The notes beneath the pieces were generated by a model. The model was not told where the DNA came from. It saw only the letters and a list, made by a program, of their open reading frames with translations, and searched no databases. The position numbers and the translations under genes are program-made. DNA of 64,000 nt from Thalassospira povalilytica (GTDB lineage Bacteria > Pseudomonadota > Alphaproteobacteria > Rhodospirillales > Thalassospiraceae), in contig NZ_PGTS01000002.1 in NCBI RefSeq assembly GCF_002844235.1, positions 248,001 to 312,000 on the forward strand, written 5' to 3'. Each line of letters opens with the position of its first letter. Within the stretch, counting starts at the first letter, position 1. This document shows positions 47,193 to 56,226 of this stretch, piece by piece.

Positions 47193-47245
47193 CATCAAAA
47201 TCAGTCGTTTACAGTGCCTTTTGCAAGGTTGCTTTACACAGCAGC

Positions 47246-48280
47246 TTACAAAGCGGCCTCAACCCGGGCGGCGACCTTTTCCGGCACCCAGGCTTTCCAT
47301 ACATCCGGTTTTTGTTTCAGGAAATAAAGTGCCGCGCCTTCGGGCTTTTCGTTGTTTTCCTGCATATAAGCCAGCATTTCCGAAACAAGTGCATTACTGG
47401 TCTCATAATGGGTCAGGAACTCGATCAGTTTCGGTGCGGATTTCATGAAGCCGGAATTGACACCGACCGTCACCGTGCTTTGCGGATATGCGGTTGCCTT
47501 CTTCGGGGAAGGATCGGTTTTCAGCGCATCAAAAATGGTCTGGTCATAGGCCGGTTCTTCGAGCCGATAGCTGTCATAAAGCCCCATGACCCAGGTCGGT
47601 CCCCAGTAATAATAAAGTGCCGGCTTGCCGCGTTTATGCGCAGATGCGATTGCCGCGGAAAGTGCCGCACCGGTGCCGGGGCGGAAATTGGTAAAGCTGT
47701 CATCAAGCTGATAGGCCGAAAGCTTTGCCGAGTTGACCTTTTCACATACCCAACCCGACGGGCAGTTATAAAAGCGCCCCTTGCCGGGTTCTTCGGGATC
47801 TTCAAACAAGGATGCATATTTCGGCAGATCATCAACCGATTTCAGATCCGGTGCCATCGGCTCGATCCCGCGTGCGGCATCGCCTTCGATCACATAGCGC
47901 GGAACAAACCATCCTTCGACAGCATCGTCAAAATTTACCCCGATCTGGCTGACGGTTCCGGCTGCCTCTGCCTTTTTCCAGGCATCAGCCACATTGTCGC
48001 GCCAGATTTCCATGACGACATCAACATCGCCTTTGCCGGCACCGGTCAAAAGCGGAATGACGTCACCGGGCAGGGCATCGGTTTTGCAGCCATACCCCTT
48101 TTCGATGATGAACCGTGCAACGGCATTGTGAAAAAGCGCACTGTCATAATTCAGGCCGGCAAACATGACGGGGCGATCAATTTCGCATGTCGCGTCCTGT
48201 GCCTGTGCGGTTGAAATGAATGTGGAAAATGCAAGGCCAGCGGCCATCAGCATTGCGGCTCCGGTAGGCAGGGTTTTCAT
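47246..48280 (-). CDS. Orphan glycine betaine-type ABC binding protein (OpuAC family)
   Basis: The 344-residue protein has a signal peptide (ending AQAQ, about residue 28) and an OpuAC-like body: FAGLNYDSALFHNAVARFI, VMEIWRDNVADAW, YYYWGPTWVMGLY, with aromatic residues able to bind a quaternary amine. Sequence is clearly different from the ProX-like protein at 42066. It has its own terminator and no adjacent permease or ATPase, so it may feed the second ATPase-permease pair at 39958-41858 or another system elsewhere. The ligand could be betaine, choline or proline betaine. Confidence 0.88.
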   Translation of the reverse strand: MKTLPTGAAMLMAAGLAFSTFISTAQAQDATCEIDRPVMFAGLNYDSALFHNAVARFIIEKGYGCKTDALPGDVIPLLTGAGKGDVDVVMEIWRDNVADAWKKAEAAGTVSQIGVNFDDAVEGWFVPRYVIEGDAARGIEPMAPDLKSVDDLPKYASLFEDPEEPGKGRFYNCPSGWVCEKVNSAKLSAYQLDDSFTNFRPGTGAALSAAIASAHKRGKPALYYYWGPTWVMGLYDSYRLEEPAYDQTIFDALKTDPSPKKATAYPQSTVTVGVNSGFMKSAPKLIEFLTHYETSNALVSEMLAYMQENNEKPEGAALYFLKQKPDVWKAWVPEKVAARVEAAL

Positions 48281-48628
48281 CCTTCTGTCCCTTCGTGGTT
48301 GCGGTCCGGAATCGCATCAAATGCACTGCTTTTGCCCGATATTTGCGTGACTCATCCTGGTAGGTCCCCCGATGAAGCCGACAGTGCCCCTGATACAGGT
48401 GGTTAAAGTCCCATGCGCAAGTTTAACCGGGCGCGCAAAATGGATGCAACCCCCGGTGCGTCAGTTAACCATGATGTGATCCCGGTCAGTTGCAGCCATG
48501 ATGACAGGTTGCTCCTGACAATGATGGCAGTAGATGTCAGCTATACTAGATAGAATTCATGCCGATATTCCCGTGAAATCCGGTCTGCTTGCCGTTATGG
48601 TGGGCAAAACAAACCTGTGGGGCCCGCG
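48281..48628. other. 348-base non-coding divergent gap
   Basis: This region between the orphan binding protein and the exonuclease holds promoters for both. A TATACT (48542-48547) about 80 bases before the exonuclease could be a -10, without a good -35 at the normal distance. CTGACA (48515-48520) and TGTCAG (48535-48540) form an inverted repeat with a 14-base spacer just before it. I see no small gene or RNA gene. Confidence 0.5.
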
Positions 48629-49462
48629 ATGATGCATTCCAGTCTGTTCGTCTTTGATATTGAAACCGTTCCCGACATTGATGTTTTGCCGCAACTGACC
48701 GGTGAAACGGCACCTGATCCGGAAACCGGACGGAAGATGCTCGAAGATTATCATCTGGAAATCACCAGCGGTCGCAATGGGTTCCCCCGTCAACCGTTTC
48801 ACAAGGTTGTTGCGATCAGTTTTCTGCGTGCAACCATCCAGCGCGATGGTGATCTTGAAATGTACGAGATCGAAGAATTGCGGTCCGGCGGGGATCTGAC
48901 ATCCGAGGAAAAGGATCTCGTGAACGGGTTCTTTGCCTATTGCGGAAAGCTTTATCCCAGACTGGTCAGCTTCAATGGCCGGGGGTTTGATTTGCCGGTT
49001 CTGAAATACCGCGCGATGAAGCATGGCGTTACGGCGCGCTGGCTGCATCAGACATCGAACAAATGGGAAAACTACACATCCCGTTACGCACCGAACTGGC
49101 ATTGTGACCTTGCCGAAGTACTGTCTGATTACGGTGCATCAGCCCGCACCAAGATGAATGAAGTATGTGCCGCACTGGATTTGCCGGGCAAGACCGGTGT
49201 TGATGGCAGCAAGGTCTCGGACATGTTTGACAATGGCGAGATCGATGGCATTCGCCGTTATTGTGAAACAGATGTGCTCAATACCTATTTGCTGTATCTG
49301 CGCCATGCCCTGCATACCGGGCTGACCGATCATGACGGATATAATCACGCGATCAATCTGACAGTTGGCTGGCTTGAAGAACGGGCAGGGGACATTCCCG
49401 CCTATCAGGAATTTCTGGATGCATGGCGCGCCTCAAGCGGCGGGTCGTTCAACGTTCTCTAG
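48629..49462 (+). CDS. Predicted 3'-5' exonuclease, PolB-related
   Basis: The 277-residue protein matches the predicted PolB-like 3'-5' exonuclease family: Exo I FVFDIETVPD, Exo II SFNGRGFDLPVL and Exo III YCETDVLNTYLLY, supplying the four acidic metal ligands. It is an exonuclease alone, without polymerase domain. Role is unknown; DNA repair or nucleic acid turnover is likely. ATG at 48629 and 48632 are both possible starts; GTG at 48617 is less so. It is a single gene. Confidence 0.85.
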   Translation: MMHSSLFVFDIETVPDIDVLPQLTGETAPDPETGRKMLEDYHLEITSGRNGFPRQPFHKVVAISFLRATIQRDGDLEMYEIEELRSGGDLTSEEKDLVNGFFAYCGKLYPRLVSFNGRGFDLPVLKYRAMKHGVTARWLHQTSNKWENYTSRYAPNWHCDLAEVLSDYGASARTKMNEVCAALDLPGKTGVDGSKVSDMFDNGEIDGIRRYCETDVLNTYLLYLRHALHTGLTDHDGYNHAINLTVGWLEERAGDIPAYQEFLDAWRASSGGSFNVL

Positions 49463-49567
49463 GAGTTCAAGCATTCTTTCAATGCGGGATGCGATGGAGT
49501 GATGTGAATCACACTGCGGGCGGCCTTAGGATGAAACCTTATTGAAATGATGGCGGATTGCTCTTAA

Positions 49568-49597
49568 TTGCAAGCGCGGTTGCAAATTAATTGCAAC
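49568..49597. promoter_or_regulatory. Fur-like palindrome before the iron uptake cluster
   Basis: GTTGCAAATTAATTGCAAC (49579-49597) has perfect GTTGCAA/TTGCAAC arms with a five-base AT centre, 19 bases in all, the size of a Fur box. A further TTGCAA at 49568-49573 gives three copies spaced 11-12 bases, allowing two overlapping sites. It lies 46 bases before the first ferric-iron binding protein gene. TTGCAA half-sites fit alphaproteobacterial Fur-family sites from memory. Confidence 0.65.
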
Positions 49598-49642
49598 TTC
49601 ATGGGAGTTGAGACGTAATCACGTTCAATAGGGATCGTTCAG

Positions 49643-50659
49643 ATGGAAATCAGGAAATTGATCGGTGGTGCCGTATTCGGTGCGACCACCTTTGCAGCAG
49701 CCATTGCCAGCGCACAGGAAGTGAATGTTTATTCCCTTCGCCAGGAATTCCTGGTCGAGCCGCTGTTTGAAAAATTCACCGAACAGACGGGCGTTAAGGT
49801 CAATGTGATCTTTGCGGAAAAAGGTCTGGTCGAACGTATCAAGCAGGAAGGGGCGAACAGCCCGGCCGACATTCTGATGACGGTCGACATCAGCCGTATC
49901 CAGCAGGCTGTTGATGCCGGCGTAACCGAAGCCGTTTCCAATGATGTCATCAATGGCAACATCCCGGCGCATCTGCGTGATCCCGAGGGTCACTGGTTTG
50001 CGCTGACCCAGCGTGGTCGTGCGATCTATGCGTCCAAGGACCGCGTCGCCGAAGGTGAAATCACCTCTTACGAAGATCTGGCAGACCCGAAATGGGAAGG
50101 CAAAATCTGCACCCGTTCCGGCACGCATGTTTATAACGTTGCGCTGTTTGCATCGATGATTGCTGTTCATGGCGAAGAAAAAGCCAAAGAATGGCTCGAA
50201 GGTTTGAAAAACAACCTTGCCCGCAAGCCGCAGGGCAATGACCGCGCCCAGGTAAAGGCGATCAAGGAAGGCGTTTGTGACCTCGCGATCGGCAATACCT
50301 ATTACTATGGCAAGATGCTCGACAACGACGAGCAGCGCCCGTGGGCAGAGTCGGTCAATATCGTCTTCCCGAACCAGGCAGATCGTGGCATGTCGATGAA
50401 CATCTCGGGCATGAGCCTGATCAAGGATGGCCCGAACCGCGAAAACGCCGTGAAGCTGATGGAATTCCTGACCGGCGATGTTGCTCAGCAAATCTATGCA
50501 GAGGTCAATTACGAATACCCCGTCAAGCCGGGTGTCGAATGGGCCGAGAACGTCAAATCCTGGGGCACCTTCAAGGCTGACGAACTGCCGCTTTCCGATA
50601 TTGCACGTCTTAGCCCGGATGCGATTAAGCTGGTCGATACGGTCGGCTACAACGAATAG
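49643..50659 (+). CDS. Ferric-iron ABC transporter binding protein, copy 1
   Basis: The 338-residue protein has a signal peptide (about 1-24, ending ASAQ) and an FbpA/FutA-type body starting EVNVYSLRQEFLVEPLF. The iron-binding tyrosines are in IGNTYYYGKML near residue 218. It captures Fe3+ in the periplasm for the ABC permease. It is the first of three tandem paralogues, lies right after a Fur-like palindrome and is followed by a terminator, so it may be the most expressed copy under iron limitation. Confidence 0.93.
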   Translation: MEIRKLIGGAVFGATTFAAAIASAQEVNVYSLRQEFLVEPLFEKFTEQTGVKVNVIFAEKGLVERIKQEGANSPADILMTVDISRIQQAVDAGVTEAVSNDVINGNIPAHLRDPEGHWFALTQRGRAIYASKDRVAEGEITSYEDLADPKWEGKICTRSGTHVYNVALFASMIAVHGEEKAKEWLEGLKNNLARKPQGNDRAQVKAIKEGVCDLAIGNTYYYGKMLDNDEQRPWAESVNIVFPNQADRGMSMNISGMSLIKDGPNRENAVKLMEFLTGDVAQQIYAEVNYEYPVKPGVEWAENVKSWGTFKADELPLSDIARLSPDAIKLVDTVGYNE

Positions 50660-50687
50660 ATCGCTGCTTCTGAAAGCAGAATTTTCG

Positions 50688-50715
50688 AAGGGATGGCTCA
50701 TTGCCATCCCTTTTT
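50688..50715 (+). terminator. Rho-independent terminator after iron binding protein copy 1
   Basis: AAGGGATGGC and GCCATCCCTT form a perfect 10-base stem with a five-base loop and end in a T run, 29 bases after the stop. Confidence 0.9.
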
Positions 50716-50894
50716 CATATTTGTGGTTAGGATGGCCAAAAAGCCGCATTTGTCCGCATGTCAGCCCTTTAACATCGAAAATCTGTGCTTTCGGGCTTGC
50801 AAGAACCGGGCTCTGGCCTTTAATTTCGCCGACGGCGAATACAAATCATTCCTAATTGCTGTTTGTTCGCACAGCACATCCACAAGAGGCATTC

Positions 50895-51920
50895 ATGATT
50901 TTTCTGCGCAAAACGGTCTATGGTCTGGTCGCGGCGGCAATGGGACTTTCGATGGTTCAGGGCGCCAATGCAGCAGAAGAAGTGAATGTCTATTCGTTAC
51001 GACAGCCATTCCTGATCGAACCGATGTTCAAGCGATTTACCGAAGAAACCGGCATTCGGGTCAATACGCTGTTTTCGCAAAGCGGACTGGTTGAACGGAT
51101 CAAGCATGAAGGGCGCAACAGTCCTGCCGACCTGCTTTTGACGGTTGATATCGGTCGTATTCAGGATGCCGTTGATGCCGATATCGCCCAGCCGCTGACA
51201 AGTGACGTGCTCGAAGCAAACATCCCGGACCAGTTTCGCGATGAAAACGAATTGTGGGTCGGTCTGACGACCCGTGCGCGTGTGCTTTACACATCCCTTG
51301 ACCGGGTCGCACCGGATGCGATTTCCACCTACGAGGAGCTGGCCGATCCGAAATGGAAAGGCCGGATATGTGTGCGGTCGGGCATGCATGTTTATAACAT
51401 CGCGCTGATCGCATCGATGATTGCCCATCACGGCGAAGAATATACAAAAACCTGGCTGATATCGGTGAAGGAAAATCTGGCGCGTAAGCCCCAGGGTGCC
51501 GATATCGACCAGATCGAGGCCGTCTCGCAGGGCGTATGTGATCTGGCGATCGGCAATTCCTATTACTACGGCAAGATGCTGGATGACCCGAACAAGGCCC
51601 CGGCAGCAAAACAGGTGCGCATTGTCTTCCCGAACCAGGGTGACCGGGGTACGCATGTCAATATTTCGGGTGTTGCCCTGATGAAACATGCCCCGAACAA
51701 GGAAAACGCCATCAAGCTGGTCGAGTTCCTGGCAGGCGATGAAGCCCAGCACATGTATGCCGACGTCAATTTCGAATATCCGGTGAAGCCGGGTGTGGCA
51801 TGGTCGGAAATGGTGCGGTCCTGGGGCACCTTTACCCATGATGAACTGTCTTTGAACAAGATCGCCGAAAATCGTGGTGCGGCCATTCGTCTGATCGATG
51901 AAGTCGGCTTTAACGAATAA
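50895..51920 (+). CDS. Ferric-iron ABC transporter binding protein, copy 2
   Basis: This 341-residue paralogue has a signal peptide ending ANAAE and keeps the same landmarks as copy 1: EVNVYSLRQPFLIEPMF at the mature start and IGNSYYYGKML for iron binding. Start at 50895 is fixed by AGAGG six bases upstream. It follows the terminator of copy 1, so it needs its own promoter in the 50716-50894 gap, where none is obvious. A hairpin without T run follows. Confidence 0.92.
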   Translation: MIFLRKTVYGLVAAAMGLSMVQGANAAEEVNVYSLRQPFLIEPMFKRFTEETGIRVNTLFSQSGLVERIKHEGRNSPADLLLTVDIGRIQDAVDADIAQPLTSDVLEANIPDQFRDENELWVGLTTRARVLYTSLDRVAPDAISTYEELADPKWKGRICVRSGMHVYNIALIASMIAHHGEEYTKTWLISVKENLARKPQGADIDQIEAVSQGVCDLAIGNSYYYGKMLDDPNKAPAAKQVRIVFPNQGDRGTHVNISGVALMKHAPNKENAIKLVEFLAGDEAQHMYADVNFEYPVKPGVAWSEMVRSWGTFTHDELSLNKIAENRGAAIRLIDEVGFNE

Positions 51921-51937
51921 ATTCATCACGCCATAAC

Positions 51938-51960
51938 GCCCCTATCTTCCGGATAGGGGC
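51938..51960 (+). other. Hairpin between iron binding protein copies 2 and 3
   Basis: GCCCCTATC (51938-51946) pairs perfectly with GATAGGGGC (51952-51960), followed by GGCGAG instead of a T run. It may slow exonucleases or attenuate transcription between the two genes. Confidence 0.6.
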
Positions 51961-52060
51961 GGCGAGCTGGTTGGTATAATTGATTTGTCTGAATTGATTT
52001 CCCGGACATATTGGGCAACTATGTCCAGATTGATGTGGTTGGGGAACATGGCGCGGGTTG

Positions 52061-53077
52061 ATGGCTGGCAGTTACGTTCAAAGGATGATTTTCGGATGTC
52101 TGCTGGCGTTGGGAATGGGCACATCCGCGCAGGCCGGCAATGAAGTCAATGTCTATACCGAACGCCAGCCGCAATTCATTCAGCCTGTCTTTGATCGCTT
52201 TACCAAAGCAACAGGAATTCGCGTTAACGTCCTGTATTCTCAAACAGATTTGGTCGACCGAATTCGACGCGAGCATGAATCAACCCCGGCCGATATCCTG
52301 ATTGCTGTGAATGTCGGGCGCCTGGTCGAGGCGGCAAATGCCGATATCGCATCACCGATTACATCACCAATCGTCGATGAAAACATTCCCACGACATATC
52401 GCGATACCAACAATCTTTGGGTCGGGCTGACATCGCGGGCACGGGTATTGGTCACCCCGCGTCAGGCCGGAAACCAGATGCAAATCGAAAGTTACGAGGA
52501 ACTGGCCAATCCGCAATGGCGAGGCAAGATCTGCATCCGGTCGGGATATCACGTCTATAATACCGGCCTTGTGGCATCGATGCTTGCGCATCACGGGCCG
52601 GAATATACCCGAAACTGGCTGCGCTATGTTAAGGGCAATCTGGCGCGCAAACCCCAGGGCGGCGATGCCGATCAGATTGCGGCGGTCGCACGCGGGGAAT
52701 GCAGTGTCGCGATTGCAAATTCCTATTACTACGGAAAAATGCTGGATGATCCGGCCACGCGCAAGGATGCCAGCAGGGTCCAGATTGTCTTTCCCAACCA
52801 GAAATCCACTGGCACCCACGTCAATATCACCGGTGTGGTATTGATGAAGCGGGCCCCGAACCGTGAAAATGCGCTGAAACTGATCGAATTCATGTCGAGC
52901 AACGAAATCCAGCACGTATATGCCGCGGTCAATTTTGAATATCCGGTCGGGATCGTCTGGCCGGAAATGTTGCGTTCATGGGGTGAATTCACCTCTGAAC
53001 ATTTGCCTTTAACCGTCATTGCAGGCTATCAGGATTTGGCGAAACAGCTTCTTGATGAAGTGGCCTTTGACGACTGA
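52061..53077 (+). CDS. Ferric-iron ABC transporter binding protein, copy 3
   Basis: The 338-residue paralogue has a signal peptide ending SAQAG (about residue 25) and the same body with EVNVYTERQPQFIQPVF and IANSYYYGKML; it is the most diverged of the three. The end overlaps the permease gene if the latter starts at 53055, so copy 3 and permease are coupled and form the core transporter pair. Start at 52061 is chosen to keep an Arg before the hydrophobic segment; a Met at 52085 is possible. Confidence 0.9.
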   Translation: MAGSYVQRMIFGCLLALGMGTSAQAGNEVNVYTERQPQFIQPVFDRFTKATGIRVNVLYSQTDLVDRIRREHESTPADILIAVNVGRLVEAANADIASPITSPIVDENIPTTYRDTNNLWVGLTSRARVLVTPRQAGNQMQIESYEELANPQWRGKICIRSGYHVYNTGLVASMLAHHGPEYTRNWLRYVKGNLARKPQGGDADQIAAVARGECSVAIANSYYYGKMLDDPATRKDASRVQIVFPNQKSTGTHVNITGVVLMKRAPNRENALKLIEFMSSNEIQHVYAAVNFEYPVGIVWPEMLRSWGEFTSEHLPLTVIAGYQDLAKQLLDEVAFDD

Positions 53078-54851
53078 GACGGAAACTGCCTTGAACAACG
53101 CATGCCACACGCCAAAGGACGAGGATATCCGTCCCGCCGCAGTTACTGAAACGTTTGATCCGATGCGCACGCCCAGCGGCAATCCTGCTATGCGCTGGTT
53201 GCCGCGCGGACAATCGGCTGTCTGGCTGATCGGGGCCTTTGTCATTGCGATGATGGTGGCAGCCCCGATTATCGCCGTGGCCTATCTGGCATTCTTCCCG
53301 ACAGAGAATATCTGGCCGCATCTGGCATCGACCATGTTGCCGCGTTATGTCAAAAACACGGCCGTACTGATGCTTGGTGTCGGTGTTGGTGTGACATTGC
53401 TTGGCGTTTCATCGGCCTGGGTTGTTACGATGTGCAAACTTCCGGGCAAGCGGTTCTTTGAATGGGCCATGCTTCTGCCGATGGCGGTGCCGGCCTATAT
53501 CGTTGCCTATGTCTATACGGATCTGTTGGAATATGCCGGACCGGTGCAACGGTTATTGCGTGATATTTTTGGCTGGTCATCAGCGGCAGATTACTGGTTC
53601 CCCGATATCCGTACCAAGGGCGGGGCTATCCTTGTTCTTAGTCTGACACTTTATCCCTATGTTTACATGCTAGCACGCGCAGCGTTTCTGGCGCAGTCAA
53701 TCTGCGTGATCGAAGCAGCCCGCGTTCTTGGCCGCAGTGCATGGAGCTCGTTTGTCACCGTTGCATTGCCATTGGCTCGCCCGGCGATTGTTGTCGGTGT
53801 TGTCATTGCGCTGATGGAAACGCTGAACGATTTCGGCACCATTGATTTCTTTGCGGTGCATACCCTGACAGCCGGGGTGTTTAATGTATGGCTTGGCATG
53901 GGCAATGCCGGTGGTGCGGCACAGATTGCGCTGACGATGCTGGCGGTGGTTATTGCGCTTCTGGTGATTGAACGCTATTCGCGCCGTCGCCAGCGCTTCC
54001 ACGATACAACCAACCGGTATCAGGAACTGCCGGGCTATGATCTTGGGCCGATGGCAAAAACCGGGGCGCTGGCAATCTGCATTTTGCCGATTGTGCTGGG
54101 CTTTGTTGTCCCGTCGATGGTGCTGATTTATTATTCGGTCGGCTATTTTGATCAAAGCTGGACGGCAGATTTCTTTGAATTTGCCGGTAACAGTCTGGTG
54201 GTGTCGGGGCTTGCCACGGCGTTGGCGGTTGGATGTGCATTGTTCATGGCCTATGCGTTGCGGTTATTCCCGCAACCATTCCTGAAATTCTTCGTGCGGT
54301 TGTCATCTGTGGGCTATGCCGTGCCTGGCGCAGTTCTGGCGATCGGGGTTCTGATCCCGTTTGCACGATTTGACAATGCGCTGGATGCTGTCATGCGCGA
54401 TACGTTCGGGATTTCGACTGGTTTGTTGCTGAGCGGGACGGTGTTTGCGCTTGTTTTTGCCTATGCGGTGCGGTTCATGGCGGTGTCGTATGGTTCGATC
54501 GAAGCTGCCTTGGGCAAGGTGCGGCCAAGCATGGATGACGCAGCAAGGACCCTTGGCGAAAGTCCCTGGGGAACGCTGAAACGTATTCATTTTCCGATGG
54601 TGCGGGGCGGCATTCTGGCGGCATCCGTACTGGTGTTTGTCGATGGCATGAAAGAACTACCGGCAACATTGATTTTGCGCCCATTCAATTTCGATACATT
54701 GGCAACCCATGTCTATCAGTTTGCCAAGGACGAGATGATCGAACAGGCCGCCCTTGGTGCGCTGACCATCGTTCTTGTCGGTGTGGTGCCTGTGATCATG
54801 CTAAGCCGTGCCATTTCAAAATCCCGCCCGGGCCATGGTGGCGAGTCCTGA
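53055..54851 (+). CDS. Ferric-iron ABC transporter permease, fused two-domain
   Basis: The protein (598 residues from 53055) has about 12 transmembrane helices in two homologous permease halves. Each carries an EAA loop: EAARVLGRSAWSSFVTVALP near residue 220 and DDAARTLGESPWGTLKRIHF near 510. This is the FbpB type of iron transporter. The start is uncertain: ATG at 53055 overlaps copy 3, and a TTG at 53091 after ACGGAAAC is possible. No ATPase (FbpC) gene follows; moeA starts 35 bases later. Confidence 0.9.
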   Translation: MKWPLTTETETALNNACHTPKDEDIRPAAVTETFDPMRTPSGNPAMRWLPRGQSAVWLIGAFVIAMMVAAPIIAVAYLAFFPTENIWPHLASTMLPRYVKNTAVLMLGVGVGVTLLGVSSAWVVTMCKLPGKRFFEWAMLLPMAVPAYIVAYVYTDLLEYAGPVQRLLRDIFGWSSAADYWFPDIRTKGGAILVLSLTLYPYVYMLARAAFLAQSICVIEAARVLGRSAWSSFVTVALPLARPAIVVGVVIALMETLNDFGTIDFFAVHTLTAGVFNVWLGMGNAGGAAQIALTMLAVVIALLVIERYSRRRQRFHDTTNRYQELPGYDLGPMAKTGALAICILPIVLGFVVPSMVLIYYSVGYFDQSWTADFFEFAGNSLVVSGLATALAVGCALFMAYALRLFPQPFLKFFVRLSSVGYAVPGAVLAIGVLIPFARFDNALDAVMRDTFGISTGLLLSGTVFALVFAYAVRFMAVSYGSIEAALGKVRPSMDDAARTLGESPWGTLKRIHFPMVRGGILAASVLVFVDGMKELPATLILRPFNFDTLATHVYQFAKDEMIEQAALGALTIVLVGVVPVIMLSRAISKSRPGHGGES

Positions 54852-54886
54852 AATCCAAATCACGTCAACGCGGGCAGGTAACATAG

Positions 54887-56140
54887 ATGCAAAATATCAA
54901 ACCCGGACTGACACTGCTTTCCGATGCGCTTGAAATCGCATTTTCCGAGGTGCCGGTCGCGCAACATATCGAAGAACGCCCCCTGACGGACTGTTATGGT
55001 GCCGTCCTGCGCGAAGATGTGATGGCCGGTTTCTCTGTGCCATCGGTCGATAATTCGGCCATGGATGGATATGCCGTGCGCTTTGCCGACTTGGCGACGG
55101 TTGACGGAACGATGCCCGTTGTCGGGACATCATTGGCCGGACATCCATATTTGGGCACCGTACCAGAAGGAACAGCCATCCGGATTGCCACCGGGGCCGC
55201 CATTCCCGGTGGGGCAGACTGCGTCATTATCCAGGAAAATGTCATCGCCGATCAGGATGAAACCGGCATCGAAATTGCCGGTGACGTGGTTGCCCGGACC
55301 CGGCGTCATCAGAACATCCGCTGGGCGGGTGAAGATATCAAAAAAGGTGATGTTGTCCTGCGTGCCGGAATGGTCTTGCGCCCACAGGATATCGCGATTG
55401 CCGCCGGGCAGGGGCGTGCCGGTCTGAAAGTCGCCCGTCCGCTTCGTGTTGCGGTCTTTTCAACCGGGGATGAATTGGCAAAACCGGGGGATCCGCTTCC
55501 ACCCGGGGGGATTTATGATTCCAACCGGTTTGCGATGATCGGCATGTTGCGCGACATCGGATGTCAGGTCACCGATCTTGGCCTGCTTGCGGATGATTTT
55601 GACGTGCTTGCCACCGCAATAGGAGACGCTGCCCAAAATCATGATGTGGTGATGACATCGGGCGGGGTGTCTGTGGGCAAGGCGGACTTGCTGAAACCGG
55701 TTGTCGACAAACTTGGTGAAATCACGGCCTGGAAGCTTGCCATCAAACCCGGAAAGCCGTTGATGCGTGGCCGGATTGGCCAATGCCTGGTCATCGGATT
55801 GCCGGGCAATCCTGTTTCGGTGCTGGTGTCCGGTCTGCTGTATGTTTTGCCACTGCTTCGTCATATGATGGGGGCGGAACGGTCGTGGAGTGAGCCTGTG
55901 CGCATTCCGGTTCGCGCCGGTTTTGATTTTCAGCGTGGGACCGGACGTCGTGAATGGCTGCGTGCGAGACTGATACAGACGGATGACGGTGAATTCGAAG
56001 CGGTCGCCTTTTCTTCGACCAGTTCGGGGATGCTATCATCCATGGTGTGGGCAGAAGGCCTGATTGAAATCCCTGAAAATTGCGGCAAGCTGTCCAAGGG
56101 CGATCAGGTTTTGTACCTGCCGCTGCGTGGTTTGCAATAA
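54887..56140 (+). CDS. moeA: Molybdopterin molybdenumtransferase
   Basis: The 417-residue protein has all MoeA landmarks: SVDNSAMDGYAVRFADL, RIATGAAIPGGADCVI, STGDELAKPGDPLPPGGIYDSN, MTSGGVSVGKADLLKP and GLPGNPVSVLVS. It inserts molybdate into molybdopterin-AMP to give the molybdenum cofactor. Length is standard. It starts 35 bases after the iron permease and may be on the same transcript, although functionally separate; no other moa/mob gene is in the window. Confidence 0.95.
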   Translation: MQNIKPGLTLLSDALEIAFSEVPVAQHIEERPLTDCYGAVLREDVMAGFSVPSVDNSAMDGYAVRFADLATVDGTMPVVGTSLAGHPYLGTVPEGTAIRIATGAAIPGGADCVIIQENVIADQDETGIEIAGDVVARTRRHQNIRWAGEDIKKGDVVLRAGMVLRPQDIAIAAGQGRAGLKVARPLRVAVFSTGDELAKPGDPLPPGGIYDSNRFAMIGMLRDIGCQVTDLGLLADDFDVLATAIGDAAQNHDVVMTSGGVSVGKADLLKPVVDKLGEITAWKLAIKPGKPLMRGRIGQCLVIGLPGNPVSVLVSGLLYVLPLLRHMMGAERSWSEPVRIPVRAGFDFQRGTGRREWLRARLIQTDDGEFEAVAFSSTSSGMLSSMVWAEGLIEIPENCGKLSKGDQVLYLPLRGLQ

Positions 56141-56226
56141 AGCGTCCAATAAGTGATCCATATCATTGCAATGACAGGTTTATTCCTGAATCCTTGCAGC
56201 CTTGTTGACGTGCAGGAGGAACGGGA

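Noticed and set aside
49625-50749. 374-codon open frame on the minus strand opposite iron binding protein copy 1
   Set aside because: Its existence follows from codon bias of the sense gene; the same antisense frame recurs opposite copy 2, as expected from homology of the sense strand.
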